A stretch of DNA of 64,000 bases from assembly GCF_000568405.1 (NCBI RefSeq), contig NZ_ARZY01000014.1:37738-101737 (forward strand), given 5' to 3'. Shown piece after piece: positions 25,324 through 38,140 of this stretch (within the stretch, counting starts at the first letter, position 1; the number at the start of each line of letters is the position of its first letter). Position numbers and translations under genes: made by a program. This DNA comes from Catenovulum agarivorans DS-2. GTDB taxonomy: Bacteria > Pseudomonadota > Gammaproteobacteria > Enterobacterales > Alteromonadaceae. The notes under the pieces are model-generated. The model saw only the letters and a list, made by a program, of their open reading frames with translations, had not been told where the DNA came from and did not search any database.

Positions 25324-26640
25324 TTACTGAAATTTCCATTGCTGGTTATTGCCATTGCCACAGCCCCACTGCTGTAGGTTCGCGCCATTTGTAGTCGCAG
25401 AATTGGCAATTTCTAAACATTTGCCACTGTGTTTAGCTTGTAATTGGAACCAACCATTGCCTTTATCTAACAATTTAAATTGTTGGTTGGTGCCGTTGTA
25501 ACAATTCCACTGCACAAGATTTGCACCATTGGCTGTCGCTTTACCTGCAACATCAATACATTTATTGTGCTTAGTTTTCATTTCATAATAACCGCCGCCT
25601 TTAGCAACAAATGTGATGTCTTGGTTAGTATTGGTTGCGCTACAATTCCACTGTTGCATATTTGTACCATTGGCAGAATTGCCCGCCGCTAAATCTATAC
25701 ATTTATTGCTATGTCTTGCTTTTAAAGAAGTAGCACTTGTTGGTGGTGTTGGAGCTGAAGCACTTGAATCAACTGGTTTATAAACACGGATCCAATCTAC
25801 ATAAAAAATGCTTCTGGCAGGATCGGCTAGTTCGGCTGGTGTTGGTTTAACATCACGCCAATCTTGATGTTCCATATCAATAATAATGTGCAAAGGTTTA
25901 TTCACGCCAGTGCCATTGGTGTAATTATGTGGATCAATCATTTGCTGGCCTGAAACACTTCTAACCAACACGCCGTCAATATAATAATCAACATTCCAAG
26001 GATCTTTCCAGTGCATACCATAGTTATGATAAGCAACGCGCCATGGCTCTTCATTATTGTATATCCAAGAACCTGCATCCTTTGGTTGATAGTCTTGGAA
26101 TGGTTCGCGAATAAATACGTGGTGGCTCACATGCATGCGGCGATCAAACCACTCTTGGCCTGGTCTGTCACTCCCGTAAGCTTCCATAGCATCTAATTCT
26201 TGGGTGGAATCGGCACTTAACATCCACACCGCATTGGCCATAGTATTGTTGGTTGATTTGGCCCGCGCTTCAATATAAAGCGGATAAGTAAATGTTTGTT
26301 TTGAAGAAATAATACCTGCGTAAACTTTGTCTGTGCCTGGTTTTTCAGCCGCCTGTAAAGCTAATTTACCAGAATTGGTGTACGAGTGACCTGAGCTAAA
26401 CTCTGTATCGCCCGGCCCTTTCCAAGCATTAATGTAGCTGTCGTTCCAACGGCTAGTAAAAGCGCTTGGTTTGTTATTTGGTGAAGCTGCGTAGTTAAAG
26501 TCATCTGAAATAGATAGAATTTGCCAAGTTTTGTTTTGACCTGCTGGTGCTGGAATAGGTACGCCATCCCAGTCTGCTGCATACATAGTTGTGCTGGATA
26601 GTGCTAGAGAAGCACAGAGTGTGATTTTTTGAAGCATCAA
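25324..26640 (-). CDS. GH16 beta-agarase with C-terminal ricin-type (CBM13) domain
   Basis: 438 residues with a Sec signal peptide cleaved near ALSSTTMYAA. The catalytic domain reads WQILSISDDFNY, RWNDSYINAWKGPGDTEFSS, and the active site ELDAMEAYGSDRP (E148, D150, E153), then HHVFIREPFQDYQPKDAGSW, WKDPWNVDYYIDGVLVR and FYVDWIRVYKP, the pattern of classical GH16 beta-agarases. They cut internal beta-1,4 bonds of agarose to give neoagaro-oligosaccharides. Residues ~308-438 form a ricin B/CBM13 trefoil with three repeats ending QQWNC, VQWNC and QQWGC, probably for polymer binding. Secreted. It has its own terminator. Products would be finished by GH117 and beta-galactosidases in this window. 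Confidence 0.95.
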   Translation of the reverse strand: MMLQKITLCASLALSSTTMYAADWDGVPIPAPAGQNKTWQILSISDDFNYAASPNNKPSAFTSRWNDSYINAWKGPGDTEFSSGHSYTNSGKLALQAAEKPGTDKVYAGIISSKQTFTYPLYIEARAKSTNNTMANAVWMLSADSTQELDAMEAYGSDRPGQEWFDRRMHVSHHVFIREPFQDYQPKDAGSWIYNNEEPWRVAYHNYGMHWKDPWNVDYYIDGVLVRSVSGQQMIDPHNYTNGTGVNKPLHIIIDMEHQDWRDVKPTPAELADPARSIFYVDWIRVYKPVDSSASAPTPPTSATSLKARHSNKCIDLAAGNSANGTNMQQWNCSATNTNQDITFVAKGGGYYEMKTKHNKCIDVAGKATANGANLVQWNCYNGTNQQFKLLDKGNGWFQLQAKHSGKCLEIANSATTNGANLQQWGCGNGNNQQWKFQ

Positions 26641-26820
26641 TAGAGCCCTCTTTGTGTAAGTGTATTAAGCGCAATTATAATTGATCACCAACAGTTAAAT
26701 GTAAACAATAAATCAAAGAAATTTTAACACAATTAGAGAATACTCAATTGCCCTAACTCGTTACATCTAACATTGTCATGTGCTCGCAAAGGCCTAATTT
26801 TCGGCAATGCACAACAGCGA

Positions 26821-27831
26821 CTAAATTTTTGATACTGAGCTTCTTTCTATTAATTTTGGAATGAATTTATGGCTGGTACCCAATGTTTTCTTGCTACTAG
26901 TTAGATCCAATGACAATTTCACCGCATAGTCTGCCATTTCTCGAATTGGATAGTGCATGGTTGTTAAAGCTGGACGACAAACTGTAGATATAGCTAGATC
27001 ATCAAACCCTATAACTGAGATTTCGTCTGGAATTCTTACTCCTCGATCTTGCAACTCATTCATTGCCCCTACAGCCATATTATCATTATAAGCTAATATA
27101 GCTGTAAATTCATCAGACTTGTTTAACAACTCTAAAACGGCCTGCTTACCACCGTCAATTGTTGGCGCTGCTTGGGCAACTAAACAATTATTTGTATCAA
27201 TTCCGTGTTTTGCCATAACAATCTTCGCGCCATGGATTCGATCAAAAGGGTCTGCTATCTCTGAGTTACTGGTAATAAAAGCTATATTGTTATGCAAATT
27301 ATCCAATAGGTAGCTAGCAGCCATATTACCACCAGTAACATTATCAACACAGACACATCGCTCAGCTATCTGTGGTATAAATCGATTCATAAGGACCAAC
27401 CCAGGAACCTCTGCACACAGTTCAAGTATCTTGCTTTCATCGCAATGAGATTCATCCAACAAAATATTGTTAAAACCTCTTTTGATTAATGTTTTTACCG
27501 CATTTAAATTATTTTGATCTTTACCTCTTGAATTACAAATATCAACGGTTACGCCGAGTTCATCAGCAGCATCAATCACGCCTGCAGCTAATGTTCCAAA
27601 AAATGCTAGCGAAAGATCAGGCGTTACCAATCCAATAGATGTAGAGTTTTTGTTAGCTAACGCTCGTGCATTAACATTGGGAATATAACCTGTTTTTTTA
27701 ATAGCTTTTTCTACTTTATCTTTGACAGATTTAGATACGACATCTTTTCCACTTACCACTCTAGAAACTGTGGAAGTAGACACACCAGCTAATTCAGCGA
27801 CATGCTTTAACGTTATCACGTTTGCTTTCAA
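26821..27831 (-). CDS. LacI-family transcriptional repressor
   Basis: 336 residues: N-terminal HTH ITLKHVAELAGVSTSTVSRV and the hinge-helix region PNVNARALANKNS, then the periplasmic-binding-protein-like effector domain (IGLVTPDLSLAFFGTLAAGV, AILAYNDNMAVGAMNELQDRG, ISVIGFDDLAIS). LacI members bind palindromes and release on binding a sugar. Divergent from the TonB receptor-GH2-transporter genes, with a perfect 28-bp palindrome containing GCAAGCGCTTGC between them, so it very likely represses that cluster and perhaps itself. The inducer is probably a galactoside. Confidence 0.93.
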   Translation of the reverse strand: MKANVITLKHVAELAGVSTSTVSRVVSGKDVVSKSVKDKVEKAIKKTGYIPNVNARALANKNSTSIGLVTPDLSLAFFGTLAAGVIDAADELGVTVDICNSRGKDQNNLNAVKTLIKRGFNNILLDESHCDESKILELCAEVPGLVLMNRFIPQIAERCVCVDNVTGGNMAASYLLDNLHNNIAFITSNSEIADPFDRIHGAKIVMAKHGIDTNNCLVAQAAPTIDGGKQAVLELLNKSDEFTAILAYNDNMAVGAMNELQDRGVRIPDEISVIGFDDLAISTVCRPALTTMHYPIREMADYAVKLSLDLTSSKKTLGTSHKFIPKLIERSSVSKI

Positions 27832-27976
27832 CCTCTTCAGAAAATATTAAACAAGTATCCTTTACGTTGGCAAATAATACCACTTTTAGAATCTACGCAT
27901 CACAAAACAAAAATAATGACATCGCAACCACATTATATTTCCTTATTATACATATATTTAATAATTTTGTTAAACA

Positions 27977-28004
27977 TTATTTCTGCAAGCGCTTGCAGAA
28001 ATAA
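27977..28004. promoter_or_regulatory. 28-bp perfect palindrome, LacI-type operator
   Basis: Centred between 27990 and 27991 with core CTGCAAGCGCTTGCAG extended by AT-rich arms to 27977-28004. The central CG and the GCAAGC/GCTTGC halves are typical of LacI-family operators. It lies ~110 bases upstream of the TonB receptor start and ~146 upstream of the repressor gene. Confidence 0.82.
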
Positions 28005-28113
28005 AAATTAAAACATACTATAAACATGTGCTGTACAACAATTAAACATTAATTGTAAAACCTGCTCTACTACTCAGCACCATATAAAACAAAAAACATA
28101 CTAAGGACTAACA

Positions 28114-30852
28114 ATGTATAACAAAAAATTTATCAACCTCTCTGTGGCAGTAGCTGTTAGTAATGCCCTAATAAATGCTCAAGCTATAGCTCAAGAACCA
28201 AACGAAACAGAAATAATTCTAGTCAAAGGAATCAAAAGCAGTTTAGTAAAAGCGATAGACACTAAACGAGAAGCCCGGGGGGTTGTTGATTCCATTTCTG
28301 CAGAAGATATTGGCAAGTTCCCTGACCAAAACGTCGCAGAATCGTTACAAAGAATTCCGGGGGTTGCTATTGATCGTAGTGGCGGTGAAGGCCAAAGAAT
28401 AACAGTTCGTGGATTTGGTCCGGAATTCAACAATGTATTGGTCAATGGCCGGACAATGGCAACAGAAAATCAAGAGCGAGACTTTAGTTTTGACACGCTA
28501 GCATCAGAGTTGATCAGCGGGACAGAAGTGTATAAAACATATTCAGCTGATATGACTGATGGCGGTATTGGCTCTACTGTTAACCTCATTACAGCAAGAC
28601 CTTTTGATATTAGTGGTAGCAAATTTGTGTTCAGTGCAAAAGCCTTACATGAGGAATTATCCGGTAAAACTACACCTCAGTTTTCAGGTTTAGCTAGCGG
28701 TACATTTGCTGATGATACCCTTGGTCTACTAATTTCATTTTCACATCAAGAGCGAAAAGCTAGAGTCGATCAAGTTAATACAAGAGGTTTTTTAAACGAC
28801 GTCGATTTATCGCACGTTGGGGGCGCTACAAGCTCATTTGTACAACAAACCAACGACCAAATTGTTGACTTTCAGGACAGAACTCGGACTGGAGGGACTG
28901 TCGTTTTGCAATACGCCCCATCGGAAGATCTGACCATTACAGCTGACGCGCTCTATTCGGATTTTAACGTTGAATCTGATGCAACTTCAATTGGGCATTG
29001 GATGACCATGAGTGAGCTTTCAGATATCACCGTTGATGCCAACGGTACTGTCACCCAACTAACCCACAGCGATAACGGCGCGACGGATTTTGTCGCTAGA
29101 AGTTTCAACAGACCAACATCCACGAAAGGATTTGGTTTAAACGCCGAGTGGAAAATCTCAGACAAGCTAGAAATGCAATTTGATATATCCGAAAGCTCTG
29201 CTAAATCGGACAATGGCGGTAATGATATATTTGCAGTTATTGGTTTTAACAATAGTATTAGTTCGACCAATAACTCTGGAATCATCAAAGTTACAGGAAT
29301 TCCGGAATTATCACCTTCTTTAGGTCGTGCTCACTTGGCAAATCGAGAAGGTTTAAAAATTGAAGATGATGTCTCTGAAATCAAAGTTGATGGTTCGTAT
29401 TTCATTGAATTAGGACCACTTACTTCCATCAATTTTGGTGTTGCGAGTTTAGATAGAGAAAAAGCAAACACCAGTTATGGAACAAACTCTAGCGTCTTAT
29501 GCTTATATTGCGGTTACCCTATCGATGTCCCTGATAACTTGCTAACCTCTTTCACGCCAGACGGTTTTATGAGCGGTGAAGATACTGATGGCGTACCGAC
29601 AAGTTGGCTAAGGTTTGATGGCGATGCTTATTTTGACTATCTTGAATCTGATGAAGCTGCAAGTGCTCGTGACCAGGCACTTAATTTAGAATCAGGTACT
29701 ACTCGGGCAATTTTGGACGCTAACAATGGTTTTAGCCCTCAGAGACAGGCTGATTCATTTGCGATTGAAGAAAGTGTATTAGCCGCGTATGTCGACTTAG
29801 CCTTTGACGGCGAATTGGCCGATATGTTTTGGCGAGCCAATTTCGGATTGCGCTACACCGAAACAGATATGACAGCCAAAGGCCGCCAAATTGCCCTGCT
29901 TGCGCTGGAAGAAATTCCTAATGATGAAACACTATTGACCGCGGTATTCACAGAAAACGAAATAGCAGTAAATAAAACAAATTCATACTCAAATTTATTG
30001 CCTGCATTTAATTTCCAGCTAGACATCACGGATGATTTAATTGGCCGATTCGCTTATTCACAAACGATCACCCGTCCGACTATGCGCACTCTTGCACCAA
30101 GGACAAGTTATGATGTGTTAAGCCCAGGTGCACTTCGAGCTAGTTCAGGCAATCCCGAAATAGACCTATACGAATCAACAAACTTTGATCTGTCTTTGGA
30201 ATGGTATTTCAGTGACGTAAGTTATGTTTCAGCTGCATATTTTAGAAAGAGTGTTGATAATTTTATTGTTACTGGCATTCGAAAAGAAATCTTTAAGAAC
30301 CCCAATACAGGAGAAGATATCACAGAGCCTGATGGGTCCGAAGCGTTATGGGACGTGGCTGGATTTGTCAATTCTCCTGAAACACTTTCTGTTGACGGCC
30401 TAGAACTGTCCTACCAGCAAACTTTTGACATGCTGCCAGGTATTTTTAGCGGGTTAGGTGTATTTGCCAATATAACTATGGTTGATAGTGATACTGAAAT
30501 TGATGTTAATAACCTTGAAGAATCATTCGCATTAACAGGCTTGGGCGACTCTCGTAACTTTGTTGTTTTCTATGAGAAAGATGCTTTGCAAATGCGTGTC
30601 GCTTTAAACCAAAGAGACGAATTCTTACAGACATTGAGAAACCCGACAGGCGGCGACCCAATTTTTGTTGAAGATTATAGCCAAGTAGACATGAGCGCGA
30701 GTTATGACGTTAGTGAAAATATCACGGTATTTTTAGAAGGTCTGAATGTAACCGGAGAAAAGGTTAAATCAAAAGGACGTTTTGACAATCACTTTGTATC
30801 ACTTGTGGACTCTGGCGCACGCTACACCTTTGGCATAAGAGCCAGCTACTAA
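28114..30852 (+). CDS. TonB-dependent receptor (oligosaccharide uptake)
   Basis: 912 residues, ATG preceded by AAGGA. Signal peptide (cleaved about ALINAQAIAQ), plug domain with VVDSISAEDIGKFPDQNVAE, LQRIPGVAIDRSGGEGQRIT, VRGFGPEFNNVLVNGR and GIGSTVNLITARPFD, then a 22-strand barrel ending in ARYTFGIRASY with aromatic C-terminus. The ISAEDIGKFPDQN signature is that of the large carbohydrate-type TonB receptors of Alteromonadales, Xanthomonas and Caulobacter. It imports oligosaccharides across the outer membrane. First gene of a unit with GH2 and the GPH transporter, under a LacI operator. Confidence 0.93.
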   Translation: MYNKKFINLSVAVAVSNALINAQAIAQEPNETEIILVKGIKSSLVKAIDTKREARGVVDSISAEDIGKFPDQNVAESLQRIPGVAIDRSGGEGQRITVRGFGPEFNNVLVNGRTMATENQERDFSFDTLASELISGTEVYKTYSADMTDGGIGSTVNLITARPFDISGSKFVFSAKALHEELSGKTTPQFSGLASGTFADDTLGLLISFSHQERKARVDQVNTRGFLNDVDLSHVGGATSSFVQQTNDQIVDFQDRTRTGGTVVLQYAPSEDLTITADALYSDFNVESDATSIGHWMTMSELSDITVDANGTVTQLTHSDNGATDFVARSFNRPTSTKGFGLNAEWKISDKLEMQFDISESSAKSDNGGNDIFAVIGFNNSISSTNNSGIIKVTGIPELSPSLGRAHLANREGLKIEDDVSEIKVDGSYFIELGPLTSINFGVASLDREKANTSYGTNSSVLCLYCGYPIDVPDNLLTSFTPDGFMSGEDTDGVPTSWLRFDGDAYFDYLESDEAASARDQALNLESGTTRAILDANNGFSPQRQADSFAIEESVLAAYVDLAFDGELADMFWRANFGLRYTETDMTAKGRQIALLALEEIPNDETLLTAVFTENEIAVNKTNSYSNLLPAFNFQLDITDDLIGRFAYSQTITRPTMRTLAPRTSYDVLSPGALRASSGNPEIDLYESTNFDLSLEWYFSDVSYVSAAYFRKSVDNFIVTGIRKEIFKNPNTGEDITEPDGSEALWDVAGFVNSPETLSVDGLELSYQQTFDMLPGIFSGLGVFANITMVDSDTEIDVNNLEESFALTGLGDSRNFVVFYEKDALQMRVALNQRDEFLQTLRNPTGGDPIFVEDYSQVDMSASYDVSENITVFLEGLNVTGEKVKSKGRFDNHFVSLVDSGARYTFGIRASY

Positions 30853-30866
30853 ATTAAGCATAAGTG

Positions 30867-30896
30867 CAGCACTAGTTAATGGATACTAGTGCTGCG
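30867..30896 (+). terminator. 11-bp hairpin between TonB receptor and GH2
   Basis: GCAGCACTAGT (30867-30877) and ACTAGTGCTGC (30886-30896), 8-base loop, no T-run. In an apparent operon it more likely sets transcript stability or partial termination, so the receptor is made in excess of the enzyme. Confidence 0.5.
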
Positions 30897-30935
30897 ATCT
30901 GCCCAATAAAAATGTACATCCTATTTAAACATTAA

Positions 30936-34088
<3,153 letters not shown>

Positions 34089-34097
34089 ATAAATATA

Positions 34098-35492
34098 ATG
34101 AAAGATATTCAAAATACTTATCTGTCTATATCTGAGAAGATTGCCTACGCCGCAGGAGATGTGGCGGTTAATTTCTTTTTTAAGTTTTTTCAATTTTTTC
34201 TGTTTTATTACTACACCGATTCCGTGGGGCTTTCTGCTGGTGTCGTTGGTAGTATATTTTTACTGTCGCGGTTACTAGATATGGTAACAGACCCGGCGAT
34301 GGGAGCCATAGCTGATCGAACGAAAAGCAGGTGGGGGAGCTATCGACCATATTTGCTTTTTGTCGCGATTCCATACGGTGTTTGCGGCTATTTAATGTTC
34401 TTAAATCCCGACTTGTCAAACGAAGGAAAAATCATTTATGCATTCGTCACCTATTCGCTGATGATGCTTGCTTTTACCGCCATTAACATTCCTTATGCTT
34501 CGTTATCTGGTGTAATGACCCCATCCTCATATGAAAGAACAACGCTATCTGGTTATCGATTTGTTGGTGCATTTTCTGGAGGCTTGCTTTTGACATTACT
34601 AATTCGCCCATTAGTTTCAGCACTTGGTGCAGACAATGAAGCGGAAGGTTTTAGACTAACAATGGCTCTGTTTGCGATAATTTCAATCATCTTGTTTTGG
34701 TGCACCTTCTTGTTTTGCAAAGAAAGAGTTAAACCAGCACTTGAACATAAACCGACAATTAAAAAGGATATAAATAGCCTGCTTAAAAACCGACCATGGC
34801 AATTATTGACCTTATCATACATTGTCCATGGGATTTACTTCACAATTAACGGAGCTGTAACACTCCACTTCTTTAAATATTGGATTGGTGATGATGGCAC
34901 AGCCGTTTTAGGTCCTTTTGATCTATCAACCTTGTTCTTAGCAGTTGGGTTGCTGTTTAGTGTAATCGGCGCTGCAGTACCTAAATTTTTGAGTGCACAT
35001 ATCGATAAACGCATGTTAGTCATTTATGCTGCATTAGTGAACTGCATTATCATGGCCAGTTTTTATTTTATTAAAGACAGCAGTCTAACCTTGTTGTTTG
35101 TGTTTCAAGCTATCAATGGTATAGCTGTTGGTTTCATTCCAGTGCTGCAGTGGTCAATGTATGCCGACACTGCTGATTATGGTGAATATAAGCATCACCA
35201 TAGAAATACAGGTGTCATTTTTTCAGCTGCCCTTTTTGGTTTGAAACTAGGGCTGGCTGTTGGCGGAGCATTGGCTGGCTGGATTCTCGCTGCTTATGGT
35301 TTTGTTGGAAATGTAGCTCAAGATGAGCAAGCTAAGCTTGGAATTTTACTATGTTTTAGCCTGATTCCAGCACTTTTAGCGTTTTTAAAAGTTGTAATAA
35401 TGTATTTTTATCCGCTAAGAGATAAAACTATGCTAGAGATAGAAATGGCTCTGGTCGAACGTAAAGGTGAACTACATGCTCCAAATGCTTAG
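34098..35492 (+). CDS. GPH-family (MelB-like) sugar:cation symporter
   Basis: 464 residues, 12 predicted membrane helices. N-terminal EKIAYAAGDVAVNFFFKFFQFF and LLSRLLDMVTDPAMGAIADRTKSRWGSYRPY are hallmark GPH/MelB motifs, and WSMYADTADYGEYKHHHRNTG is the conserved second-half loop. It imports a glycoside across the inner membrane, most likely the substrate of the adjacent GH2. It follows GH2 by 9 bases and forms its operon with the TonB receptor. A weak hairpin (CAATGCTCAAT / ATTGGGCATTG, 35527-35557) lies after it. Confidence 0.9.
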   Translation: MKDIQNTYLSISEKIAYAAGDVAVNFFFKFFQFFLFYYYTDSVGLSAGVVGSIFLLSRLLDMVTDPAMGAIADRTKSRWGSYRPYLLFVAIPYGVCGYLMFLNPDLSNEGKIIYAFVTYSLMMLAFTAINIPYASLSGVMTPSSYERTTLSGYRFVGAFSGGLLLTLLIRPLVSALGADNEAEGFRLTMALFAIISIILFWCTFLFCKERVKPALEHKPTIKKDINSLLKNRPWQLLTLSYIVHGIYFTINGAVTLHFFKYWIGDDGTAVLGPFDLSTLFLAVGLLFSVIGAAVPKFLSAHIDKRMLVIYAALVNCIIMASFYFIKDSSLTLLFVFQAINGIAVGFIPVLQWSMYADTADYGEYKHHHRNTGVIFSAALFGLKLGLAVGGALAGWILAAYGFVGNVAQDEQAKLGILLCFSLIPALLAFLKVVIMYFYPLRDKTMLEIEMALVERKGELHAPNA

Positions 35493-35526
35493 TATCAACT
35501 ACTAGCCCACCTATAATTGCAAGGTG

Positions 35527-35557
35527 CAATGCTCAATGCTTTTGCTATTGGGCATTG
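35527..35557 (+). terminator. Imperfect hairpin after the GPH transporter
   Basis: Arms CAATGCTCAAT and ATTGGGCATTG (one T-G pair) around a 9-base loop, 35 bases after the stop. No T-tail; a possible terminator of the LacI-controlled unit. Confidence 0.4.
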
Positions 35558-35710
35558 TAGCTAAACCTATAACTGCCGACATCTAATTCGATCCATGATT
35601 TTTTTTCATTGGTTTGAGTAATTTAAATCATTATTTTTCTTCCGTTCAGCACCGTAAACTCACTCTAACTTATTTATCCAGAGTTTAGGTTATTTACTAT
35701 AGAGGTTTTT

Positions 35711-36355
35711 ATGATTCAAGTTGAGTTTTTCCACGACGCGGTGTGCGGTTGGTGTTATATACAATCACCAAGATTAAGAAAGATTGTCGAAAACTTCCCT
35801 GTTGAAGTAATTCATCGTTCATTTGTTTTACAACGAAACAACCAAGAAATGATCGACCGATTTGGTTCAATGGCTAAAGCTAAAAATGAAATATTGACGC
35901 ACTGGAAACAGTGCAAAAATCATTCAGACAACCCAGAATTAATCAACATAGCAGGCATGGAAGCAACCACTTTTGACTACCCGACAGGCCATTTAGCCGC
36001 AAGGTATGCCAAAGCGGTTGAGCGCTTATATGGGCAAAAAGGCCACTGGGATTTTTTTGACACAGTACAAAAGGCGCACCTGTTCTTTAATCAAAATATT
36101 AATGATTCGATTGTATTGGATGGGTTAGTTGAACAGCTAGGTTTTGCATTGAGTAAAATTCAACAACTAATGGCGTTACCACAAAACCTTGAAGACATTG
36201 AAGCGGACATGAAACGGGCCGCCGAACTTGGGGTAAACACAATTCCAGCTTTGCTGTTTAACGGTAAAAACTTGGTATCGCAGACAGTTACTTACGAACA
36301 GCTAATTGCACTACTTAATGCTGAATTTGCTGGCTCTATACTGGAGTGCAAATGA
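35711..36355 (+). CDS. DsbA-family (FrnE-like) thioredoxin-fold protein
   Basis: 214 residues; IQVEFFHDAVCGWCYIQSPRL carries a CGWC motif right after the first strand, and GVNTIPALLFNGKNLVSQTVTYEQL is the cis-Pro loop of the family. No signal peptide, so it is a cytoplasmic DsbA-like (FrnE/2-hydroxychromene isomerase type) oxidoreductase, not periplasmic DsbA. GAGG precedes the start. It heads a five-gene plus-strand cluster with nitroreductase, YdcZ-type protein, GNAT and LysR. The role is unknown; redox or stress-related processing is possible. Confidence 0.85.
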   Translation: MIQVEFFHDAVCGWCYIQSPRLRKIVENFPVEVIHRSFVLQRNNQEMIDRFGSMAKAKNEILTHWKQCKNHSDNPELINIAGMEATTFDYPTGHLAARYAKAVERLYGQKGHWDFFDTVQKAHLFFNQNINDSIVLDGLVEQLGFALSKIQQLMALPQNLEDIEADMKRAAELGVNTIPALLFNGKNLVSQTVTYEQLIALLNAEFAGSILECK

Positions 36356-36981
36356 TGGAGATAATTTCCGCCTTAAACTGGAGATATGCAGTACGCGAAT
36401 TCTCCGAGCAAACTATCGAATCGGCAACTATAGATAAGCTGGCAGAAGCGACGCGTTTATCTGCTTCATCTTATGGTTTACAACCTTATCGGCTCATTAT
36501 TTTACGAGACACAGCTACACGCCAACAGCTATTACAACATGCCTACGGACAAACTAAAGTTAGGGATAGCTCACATCTATTTATCTTGGCTATACAGACC
36601 CAGATTAACGAAGCGTTCATCGATAATCATTTTAATATGGTCGAGAATCAACGTGGACTTCAGGCAGGTGCTCTAGCAGGTTTTTCAAATCATGTAAAAG
36701 AGGCAATGCTACCAATGTCACAACTTGAATTGAGTCAGTGGGCAGAAAACCAAGCGCATATTGCATTGGGAAATTTACTCACTGTTGCCGCTATAGAGCA
36801 AGTAGATGCTTGTCCTATGGCTGGTTTTAACAAAGCAGGTTTTGACCATGTGCTTGGTTTAAAGCACAAAGGACTTTCTTCAAGCGTTATATGCGCTTTG
36901 GGCGTTAGATCGAGCAGCGACGCCAGTGCCAAATATGTGAAAACCCGAGTGCCGCAAAACCAATTCTGTATAAGGTTATAA
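36352..36981 (+). CDS. NAD(P)H-dependent nitroreductase family protein
   Basis: 209 residues from the ATG at 36352 (a second ATG directly follows; CTGGAG supports either). Contains RYAVREFSEQTIESATIDKLAEATRLSASSYGLQPY (FMN-phosphate region, family pattern) and IALGNLLTVAAIEQVDACPMAGF (FMN contact), as in NfsB-like flavin reductases. It reduces nitro or quinone compounds with NAD(P)H. Starts inside the DsbA-like stop codon (ATGATG overlap), showing translational coupling. Cytoplasmic. Confidence 0.87.
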   Translation: MMEIISALNWRYAVREFSEQTIESATIDKLAEATRLSASSYGLQPYRLIILRDTATRQQLLQHAYGQTKVRDSSHLFILAIQTQINEAFIDNHFNMVENQRGLQAGALAGFSNHVKEAMLPMSQLELSQWAENQAHIALGNLLTVAAIEQVDACPMAGFNKAGFDHVLGLKHKGLSSSVICALGVRSSSDASAKYVKTRVPQNQFCIRL

Positions 36982-36983
36982 CT

Positions 36984-37415
36984 ATGATGATTGTACTTGC
37001 CATCTTGGCCGGTGGCATCATTACTCTGCAAGCCAGTATAAATAGTCAATTCGGTACTGTGTTGCGCAGCTCTATGCTCGCAACCACGTTTGCATTTAGT
37101 GTAGCCGCTTTGGCGTGTGCAGTGGCTATGTTGGCCATCAGCACAGATTTTTTGGGTAAATTGAATGTAAAAGAAATTCCATTCTATTACTGGTTTGGCG
37201 GTATCTTAAGTGCCTTGGGTGTCGGTATGTACTATTTTCTTATACCGAGAATGGGCGTTGGCCCAATGATGTCTTTTGCCCTAACGGGTCAATTGTTAGT
37301 GGCGGTAATTTTCAGTCATTTTGGCTTATTTGGTTTTCCTGAAGTCCCTATGTCAGCGCAACGTGCAGTCGGTGCTGGAGTTATGATTGTTGGACTCATT
37401 TTGTTAAACAGGTAG
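36984..37415 (+). CDS. DMT-superfamily YdcZ/DUF606-type membrane protein
   Basis: 143 residues with 4-5 membrane helices: ILAGGIITLQASINSQFGTVL, YYWFGGILSALGVGMYYFLIPRMGVGPMMSFAL, and VGAGVMIVGLILLNR, pattern of the DUF606/YdcZ half-size DMT transporters that work as oligomers. Substrate unknown; some act as multidrug or small-molecule exporters. Starts two bases after the nitroreductase stop. Confidence 0.82.
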   Translation: MMIVLAILAGGIITLQASINSQFGTVLRSSMLATTFAFSVAALACAVAMLAISTDFLGKLNVKEIPFYYWFGGILSALGVGMYYFLIPRMGVGPMMSFALTGQLLVAVIFSHFGLFGFPEVPMSAQRAVGAGVMIVGLILLNR

Positions 37416-37419
37416 TACG

Positions 37420-38139
37420 ATGAAATCGAGATATGCAAATAACATCAGCAACATGCTAAAACTCTGGCATCTTTATGGTGCAAGCAAACGACAAAATTAT
37501 TGGTACTCGAATAGTTGGCCGAACAGGGTTTGGAGCGACTCGCTGGGTTCGCAAGACCATCATATAGATGCAATCAAACATGATTTAAGCCCGAATCAGA
37601 AGCTTGTAGTGTCGACCCCGCTTAGCAAGGATTATATTTTATCTCGCAGACTTTCATTGGTGTCAAAACTACAATTGATGGACCTTAAGCTAAACGACTA
37701 TTGTTTACCCAATGACGACATTGCTGTAGGAGAGCTAACATTTATTGATGACTTTAATAAAAATCTTGTCGAAGAATTTGTCAAGATATGTAGCACTGGG
37801 TTTGGCTATTCAATTGACCCGCAAGTATTGCTAAAAGTTGTAAAAAGCACAGAAGTTGAACTTGCGCTGTTAACGGTAAACTCGTGCTATGTTGCTACTG
37901 TACTTTTACATTCAACAGCAGATACGCTCGGCATCTATCAACTGACCGTACCGCAAACCTATCGAGGGCTAGGTTTTGCAAATTCTCTAATGTTACATGC
38001 CCTAAATTACGCAAAAAGTATGGGGTATCAGTATGTTAGTTTGCAAGCTTCAGATATGGCGAAAAAATTATATCAAAGAATTGGCTTTACTGTTTCAGGT
38101 GAAATTATAATGTATCGCACTATCCAACAGGGAGAATAA
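37420..38139 (+). CDS. GNAT-family N-acetyltransferase
   Basis: 239 residues. The first ~110 lack a recognised domain (they carry WPNRVWSDSLG and a beta-hairpin); the second half is a GNAT fold with TLGIYQLTVPQTYRGLGFANSLMLHALNYAKSMGYQYVSLQAS and KLYQRIGFTVSGE (given as pattern; QTYRGLGFAN is the acetyl-CoA loop). Transfers acetyl to an amine, perhaps detoxifying. Four bases after the preceding gene and directly before the LysR gene. Confidence 0.85.
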   Translation: MKSRYANNISNMLKLWHLYGASKRQNYWYSNSWPNRVWSDSLGSQDHHIDAIKHDLSPNQKLVVSTPLSKDYILSRRLSLVSKLQLMDLKLNDYCLPNDDIAVGELTFIDDFNKNLVEEFVKICSTGFGYSIDPQVLLKVVKSTEVELALLTVNSCYVATVLLHSTADTLGIYQLTVPQTYRGLGFANSLMLHALNYAKSMGYQYVSLQASDMAKKLYQRIGFTVSGEIIMYRTIQQGE

Positions 38140-38140
38140 A

